A stretch of DNA of 26,216 bases from UMGS902 sp045580835 (GTDB lineage: Bacteria > Bacillota > Clostridia > Oscillospirales > CAG-272), in NCBI GenBank assembly GCA_045580835.1, contig JAZNOM010000095.1, positions 1 to 26,216 on the forward strand, written 5' to 3'. Position numbers and translations under genes: made by a program. Positions 22,316 to 26,216 of this stretch are shown in pieces. Position 1 is the first letter of the stretch, and each line of letters opens with the position of its first letter. Below the pieces are notes generated by a model. That model worked only from the letters and a program-made list of their open reading frames with translations, searched no databases and was not told the DNA's origin.

Positions 22316-22684
22316 TTACTTCTTCTTGTTCGCGATGGTCTTTGCGGGACCCTTGCGAGTTCTTGCATTTGTCTTGGTTCTCTGACCTCTTACGGGGAGA
22401 CCCTTTCTATGACGAATGCCACGGTAGCAGTTGATTTCTACCATGTTCTTGATGTTGAGCTGTACTTCTCTGCGGAGGTCACCCTCTACAGTGTAGTTAG
22501 CCTCGATCTCGTCACGGAGCTTAGCAACCTCTGCCTCGGTAAGGTCCTTTGCACGGGTATCAGGGTTGATACCGGTCTTTGCAAGGATTTCCTTAGCACT
22601 GGTCTGTCCGATACCGTAGATATAGGTAAGCGCGATTTCAACACGCTTCTGATTTGGAATATCAACACCAGCTATACGAGCCAT
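22316..22684 (-). CDS. rpsM: 30S ribosomal protein S13
   Basis: S13 sits in the head of the small subunit and contacts the P-site tRNA and the large subunit. It has 122 residues. It begins MARIAGVDIPNQKRVEIALTYIYGIGQTSAKEIL with the helix-hairpin-helix GIG, and ends GLPVRGQRTKTNARTRKGPAKTIANKKK, the conserved basic tail. It lies 60 bp after rpmJ, with AAAGGATGG upstream of the ATG. Confidence 0.98.
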   Translation of the reverse strand: MARIAGVDIPNQKRVEIALTYIYGIGQTSAKEILAKTGINPDTRAKDLTEAEVAKLRDEIEANYTVEGDLRREVQLNIKNMVEINCYRGIRHRKGLPVRGQRTKTNARTRKGPAKTIANKKK

Positions 22685-22744
22685 TTGTGTAATCCATCCT
22701 TTCTTTGGTTTGTGTCAAATGACACCTCGGTTAAATGGTTTTGC

Positions 22745-22858
22745 TTAACCCTGCTTCTGCTTGTGCTTGGGGTTTTCGCAAATAACCATTACTTTACCTT
22801 TTCTCTTGATGATTTTGCACTTTTCGCAAATCTTCTTTACGGAAGGCTTAACTTTCAT
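22745..22858 (-). CDS. rpmJ: 50S ribosomal protein L36
   Basis: This 37-residue gene translates as MKVKPSVKKICEKCKIIKRK and onward to the end KQKQG. All four zinc ligands are present (Cys11, Cys14, Cys27, His32), so it is the zinc-containing C+ form. L36 is the smallest ribosomal protein and helps fold 23S rRNA. It sits between infA (45 bp) and rpsM as in most bacteria. GGAAG lies before the ATG. Confidence 0.97.
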   Translation of the reverse strand: MKVKPSVKKICEKCKIIKRKGKVMVICENPKHKQKQG

Positions 22859-22903
22859 TGTTCATCTTCCTTTCATAATGGTTAAATTGACTTAAGTCAA
22901 ACG

Positions 22904-23122
22904 TTATTTTACACGCCAAGTAATGCGGCCCTTGGTGAGGTCATAAACAGAAACCTCAACAGTTACCTTATCACCGGGCAATATTCTGATATAGTTCATG
23001 CGAAGCTTACCCGAAATGTGAGCATTAACAATATGCCCGTTGGGAAGCTGCACTTTGAAGTTGGCATTGGGCAGAGCCTCAACAACCACACCTTCAAATT
23101 CCATTACATCATCCTTTGGCAC
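22904..23122 (-). CDS. infA: Translation initiation factor IF-1
   Basis: IF-1 binds the ribosomal A site during initiation. The start is taken as the GTG at 23122, which gives exactly 72 residues, the family length, beginning (M)PKDDVMEFEGVVVEALPNANF. AGGAGGG lies 6 bases upstream of this GTG, and no ATG fits; the open frame extends further upstream but overlaps the preceding gene. The S1/OB fold is clear in NGHIVNAHISGKLRMNYIRILPGDKVTVEVSVYDLTKGRITWR. The start overlaps the end of the KOW gene by 14 bp, so translation is likely coupled. Confidence 0.95.
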   Translation of the reverse strand: MPKDDVMEFEGVVVEALPNANFKVQLPNGHIVNAHISGKLRMNYIRILPGDKVTVEVSVYDLTKGRITWRVK

Positions 23123-23384
23123 TGTAGTCCCTCCTATTCGCCGAAAACTCATATTCGCATATGCGTTTGTACAATTCACTGTTGTCAAGCGGGAGCGCAA
23201 TGCGCGCACACTCAACAAAGGATAAATGCTTCAGTCTTTTTTTCTTCGGCTCTTCTGCTTTATGCAGTTTTCCGTCAGCGACAAGCACAAAGTCCTCGTC
23301 GATTACATCAACTACACAGAAAAGTCTTTTTCTGTCCCTGCCGCACTTTGAATATGCAAGCAGTCCGACACATTCTTTACTCAT
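23109..23384 (-). CDS. KOW-domain RNA-binding protein
   Basis: The 91-residue protein is of the kind often found between map and infA in Clostridia and annotated as KOW domain or L14e-like RNA-binding. The N-terminal KOW-type segment is CVGLLAYSKCGRDRKRLFCVVDVIDEDFVLVADGKLHKAEEPKKKRLKHLSF. The C-terminal 35 residues are charged and unassigned. The start ATG overlaps the map stop in an ATGA, and the end overlaps infA by 14 bp. The tight coupling suggests a role in translation or ribosome biology. Its precise function is not known to me. Confidence 0.85.
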   Translation of the reverse strand: MSKECVGLLAYSKCGRDRKRLFCVVDVIDEDFVLVADGKLHKAEEPKKKRLKHLSFVECARIALPLDNSELYKRICEYEFSANRRDYSAKG

Positions 23385-24133
23385 TTGATTTCCGTAAGTA
23401 AAATAGGTCCCTCATCGGTTATTGCAACAGTGTTTTCATAATGCGCAGAAAGCTTTCTGTCAGCGGTCTTTACAGTCCATCCGTCAGGCATTTCATGCAC
23501 ATCACACACGCCCTCGTTTATCATCGGCTCGATAGCGATTACCGTGCCGGGGAAAAGTCTTGGGCCTCTGCCGGCTGTACCGAAATTCGGTACCTCGGGT
23601 GCTTCATGAAGTTCATGTCCCACACCGTGGCCGACATATCTTTTTACGACACTGTATCCGTAAGACTTTGCGCAAGCCTCAACAGCCGCGCCGATGTCGC
23701 CTACGCGATTACCGGCAGTAGCCTGCGCAACGCCCTTATAGAAGCACTCGCGAGTAGCTTCGATAAGGCGAGCTGCCGCTTCACTTACCTTTCCTACAGG
23801 AAAAGTACGCGCTGCGTCGCCGTGGAATCCGTTAATAAACGCTCCAACGTCAACCTTTACAATGTCGCCCTCTTGCAAAATGCGTTTCTTTGAGGGGATA
23901 CCGTGAATTACTTCATCATTGATGCTGATACAAGCACTTCCGGGGAAGCCCGCGTAGCCGAGGAAAGAGGGTACAGCTCCGCTCTTTTCGATGTGTTCGC
24001 GAATGGCGCGGTCAATCTCGTAGGTTGACACGCCTTCGCGAATCATCTCTTCAGCAACGGCGAGCGCTTCGCCGGTAATTCTGCCTGAAATCTTCAAAAG
24101 CTCAATTTGTGAAGAGTTTTTAAGCTGAATCAT
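23381..24133 (-). CDS. map: Methionine aminopeptidase, type I
   Basis: This enzyme removes the N-terminal methionine from nascent proteins. From the ATG at 24133 it has 250 residues. The five metal ligands are all visible: Asp95, Asp106, His169, Glu202 and Glu233 (VDVGAFINGFHGDAARTF, GHGVGHELHEAP, AIEPMI, HYENTV). The substrate histidines are His77 and His176. The N-terminus lacks the SEC-C/zinc extension of longer forms. GGAG is 9 bases upstream, and the start lies 1 bp after the adk stop. The open frame continues 15 codons upstream into adk but without a better start. Confidence 0.97.
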   Translation of the reverse strand: MIQLKNSSQIELLKISGRITGEALAVAEEMIREGVSTYEIDRAIREHIEKSGAVPSFLGYAGFPGSACISINDEVIHGIPSKKRILQEGDIVKVDVGAFINGFHGDAARTFPVGKVSEAAARLIEATRECFYKGVAQATAGNRVGDIGAAVEACAKSYGYSVVKRYVGHGVGHELHEAPEVPNFGTAGRGPRLFPGTVIAIEPMINEGVCDVHEMPDGWTVKTADRKLSAHYENTVAITDEGPILLTEIK

Positions 24134-24134
24134 T

Positions 24135-24767
24135 TTATACTCCGATTGCCTTGAAGGTAAGCGCCGTTGTGTCAGCAAGGTCTTCCTGACCGATTACGGT
24201 CTTGAGAATACCCTTTGCCTCATAATAGCGCTCAAGAGGTTCGGTCTCCTTGTGATAAACAACGAGACGATCCTTTACAACTTCAGGCTTATCATCCTTG
24301 CGGATAGTAAGCTCTACGCCGCATTTGTCACACTTGTCTCCGTCAGATGATGGCTTATACTGTGTGTGGAATGTTGCTCCGCACGCAGGACAAACGCGTC
24401 TGCCGCTCATTCTCTCAACGATAGTCGCATCGTCAACAAAAATGTTAACAACGAGGTCGATATTGATGCCCATGGCATCAAGTGCCTCTGCCTGCGCTAT
24501 TGTGCGAGGGAAACCGTCAAGTATGAAACCGTTATTGCAATCGTCTTGTGCAAGACGCTCCTTGATGATGCCGATAACGACCTCATCGGGAACAAGTTTT
24601 CCGGCCTCGATAAACGCTTTGGCAGCAAGACCCATTTCTGTGCCTTCACTGAGCGCCGCGCGGATAATCGCGCCGGTAGAAATAGTTGGGATATTAAGCT
24701 TGGCAGCAACTTTTTCAGCCTGCGTGCCTTTGCCTGCACCTGGTGCGCCTAAAAATATAATTTTCAT
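24135..24767 (-). CDS. adk: Adenylate kinase
   Basis: Interconverts ATP + AMP and 2 ADP. The 210-residue long-form enzyme has the P-loop GAPGAGKGT (Lys13), the AMP-binding ISTGAIIRAA, DGFPRTIAQAEAL and the LID. The LID carries four zinc cysteines (Cys126, Cys129, Cys146, Cys149), the Gram-positive type. In many adenylate kinases the AMP-site motif reads STGDMLR; here it is STGAIIR, a variant seen in some Clostridia. It lies 22 bp after secY, with AGAGGTAAGCT before the ATG. Confidence 0.97.
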   Translation of the reverse strand: MKIIFLGAPGAGKGTQAEKVAAKLNIPTISTGAIIRAALSEGTEMGLAAKAFIEAGKLVPDEVVIGIIKERLAQDDCNNGFILDGFPRTIAQAEALDAMGINIDLVVNIFVDDATIVERMSGRRVCPACGATFHTQYKPSSDGDKCDKCGVELTIRKDDKPEVVKDRLVVYHKETEPLERYYEAKGILKTVIGQEDLADTTALTFKAIGV

Positions 24768-24789
24768 AGCTTACCTCTAAGGTTTTATA

Positions 24790-26133
24790 TTAGTCCAAAA
24801 AGCCTTTGTAATGGCGCATTGTCATCTGTGCCTCGATCTCTCTGCAAGTTTCAAGTGCTACACCTACAACGATGAGAAGTGACGAACCGCCGAAAGCGAT
24901 TGAGCCGAACATACTGCTGTTGATAAGGTTAAGTACCATCGGGAATGCAGCGATGAAGCCGAGGAAAATCGCACCAATCAGTGTGATTTTAGACAGAATC
25001 TTAGAGATATAATCAGATGTGGGCTTGCCGGGACGAATACCGGGAATAAAGCCGCCATTCTTCTTGATGTTATTGGAAACCTCAACGGGATTGAAGGAGA
25101 TTGCAACGTAGAAGTATGCAAACGCGATAATCAATACGAGGTAAATAATAACATAGATTACAGAGGTCTGAGGATTGAACACGGTATCAAAGAAATTGTA
25201 GATATGCATGCCAATGCCTGCAGTGGGCTTTGTAATGAACATAAGAATGGTGGAGGGGAGAGAGCAGATAGTGCTTGCAAAAATGATAGGCATAACGCCG
25301 GTCATGTTAAGCTTGATGGGGAGAGTAGAACTCTGACCACCGTACATCTTTCTGCCGACAACTCTCTTTGCATACTGAATCGGAATCTTACGCTCGGACT
25401 CGGTAACAAATACTACGAAGCCAACGAGAGCAACCATAACGACTGCAACTGCAAGAATGAAGAGAATTCCCCAAAGAATGCCGAGACCGCCACCGGTAAT
25501 CATACCGTATGCAGTGTTCCAAACGGAAGCTGCTGCGTGGGGGAGACGAGCGATAATGTTTGCAAAAAGAATGATAGAGATACCGTTGCCGATACCGCTT
25601 TCATTAATCTTCTCTGCAAGCCACATAACAAGTGCAGCACCTGCACAGTAGCAAGCAACAATAACAACACCTGCAAACCAGTGAGTGTTAGAGAGTACGG
25701 GAAGACCGAAGCCGCCGTTCTTGAGAAGCATATAGTAACCAATGCTCATTACAAGTGCAAGAGCAACTGTTACAACACGGGTAATTGCGTTAAGCTTTTT
25801 CTTGCCTTCCTCGCCTTCCTTGGAAAGGTTTTCAAGGTAGGGGATTGCAATTGTAAGAAGCTGAATAATAATGGATGCGTTAATGTAGGGCTGAACACCG
25901 AGTGCGAAGAGTGTTGCCTGGGAAAGTGCACCACCCGACAAGGTGTTGAGCATATCGAAGATACCGCCCTGAGAAGCGCCGCCGTATTCAGTAAAGAATT
26001 CGAGCATATTCGCACTTACAAAAGGAACAGGAATTGCGGAACCTACGCGATACAAAAGAATAATGAAGAGAGTAAAAAGAATCTTCTTTTTTAAATCGGG
26101 GATTTTAAATGCGTTCTTCAATGTCTGAAACAT
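24790..26133 (-). CDS. secY: Protein translocase subunit SecY
   Basis: SecY is the channel of the Sec secretion system in the cytoplasmic membrane. At 447 residues it is of normal length with ten transmembrane helices. It begins MFQTLKNAFKIPDLKKKILFTL and contains PYINASIIIQLL, the cytoplasmic loop RKIPIQYAKR and SFNPVEVSNNIKKNGGFIPGIRPGKPT. The C-terminus, ETCREIEAQMTMRHYKGFLD, is the conserved SecY end. The start codon directly follows tandem TAA stops after rplO, and its Shine-Dalgarno GAGGAGG lies within the rplO end. Confidence 0.98.
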   Translation of the reverse strand: MFQTLKNAFKIPDLKKKILFTLFIILLYRVGSAIPVPFVSANMLEFFTEYGGASQGGIFDMLNTLSGGALSQATLFALGVQPYINASIIIQLLTIAIPYLENLSKEGEEGKKKLNAITRVVTVALALVMSIGYYMLLKNGGFGLPVLSNTHWFAGVVIVACYCAGAALVMWLAEKINESGIGNGISIILFANIIARLPHAAASVWNTAYGMITGGGLGILWGILFILAVAVVMVALVGFVVFVTESERKIPIQYAKRVVGRKMYGGQSSTLPIKLNMTGVMPIIFASTICSLPSTILMFITKPTAGIGMHIYNFFDTVFNPQTSVIYVIIYLVLIIAFAYFYVAISFNPVEVSNNIKKNGGFIPGIRPGKPTSDYISKILSKITLIGAIFLGFIAAFPMVLNLINSSMFGSIAFGGSSLLIVVGVALETCREIEAQMTMRHYKGFLD

Positions 26134-26136
26134 TTA

Positions 26137-26216
26137 TTATACCTCCTCGATCTTTCCACCTGCTGCTTCTATCTTTTCCTTGGCACTCGCCGAAAAGACT
26201 GCTGCTTTAACAGTTA
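26137..26216 (-). CDS. rplO: 50S ribosomal protein L15, C-terminal part
   Basis: Only the last 25 complete codons lie in the window (TVKAAVFSASAKEKIEAAGG then KIEEV and stop). They match the conserved L15 C-terminus (VKAHAFS.SA.EKIEAAGG), and L15 is the expected gene before secY. The 5' part lies outside the window. Confidence 0.93.
   Translation of the reverse strand, partial: TVKAAVFSASAKEKIEAAGGKIEEV

Noticed and set aside
23123..23218. N-terminal extension of infA
   Set aside because: It would make IF-1 32 residues too long and overlap the KOW gene heavily. The GTG at 23122 has the Shine-Dalgarno and the family length.
25204..26094. 296-codon plus-strand Cys/Asn-rich open frame opposite secY
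   Set aside because: Its composition mirrors the hydrophobic codons of secY on the other strand; no start signal.
1..26216. CRISPR array, transposase, prophage or biosynthetic cluster
   Set aside because: No regularly spaced direct repeats and no integrase, transposase, phage structural or assembly-line genes were found on either strand.

Overview
The window looks like chromosomal DNA of a low-to-mid GC Clostridia (Bacillota), probably a gut member of the Oscillospirales/Ruminococcaceae type. The reasons are strong AGGAGG ribosome binding sites, near-consensus sigma-A promoters with 17-bp spacers, AddAB rather than RecBCD, a two-subunit transketolase, Zn-ribbon forms of S4, L36 and adenylate kinase, and a small KOW-domain gene between map and infA. 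The taxon is inferred from gene content only. I saw no tRNA, rRNA, CRISPR array, transposase or prophage gene.

Layout. (1) 1-5072, minus strand: a complete branched-chain amino-acid type ABC uptake operon, livK-livH-livM-livG-livF. Two hairpins follow the substrate-binding gene and a multi-hairpin 3' region follows livF. (2) 5295-5930, plus strand: a phosphoribosyltransferase-like protein with a neutralised PRPP motif, divergent from livK. The two promoters share a 15-nt inverted motif. (3) 5966-8884, minus strand: a five-helix membrane protein of unknown function and a divergent GyrB/ParE-type topoisomerase subunit with no A subunit beside it. (4) 9022-9705, plus strand: an unknown coiled-coil membrane protein, followed by a long palindromic repeat. 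(5) 9876-16653: addB-addA (DNA break repair). (6) 16759-18536: the two transketolase subunits. (7) 18585-19699: a visibly AT-rich islet with a SLOG/DUF2493-like gene divergent from two tandem XRE-type regulators. It is bracketed by two different interspersed palindromic repeats. (8) 19712-26216, minus strand: the distal part of the spc/alpha ribosomal cluster in the order rplO(partial)-secY-adk-map-KOW-infA-rpmJ-rpsM-rpsK-rpsD-rpoA-rplQ, ended by a clear terminator.

How the parts work together. LivK captures a substrate, LivHM form the membrane channel and LivGF power it. The hairpins after livK would let the binding protein be made in excess. AddAB resects double-strand breaks for RecA. The transketolase pair serves the non-oxidative pentose-phosphate pathway. 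The ribosomal cluster makes ribosomal proteins, the secretion channel SecY, RNA polymerase alpha and initiation factor IF-1. Most of the window is ordinary core genome. The parts least explained by known biology are the repeat-flanked SLOG/XRE islet, the PRTase-like protein with its shared operator-like motif, and the orphan topoisomerase subunit.
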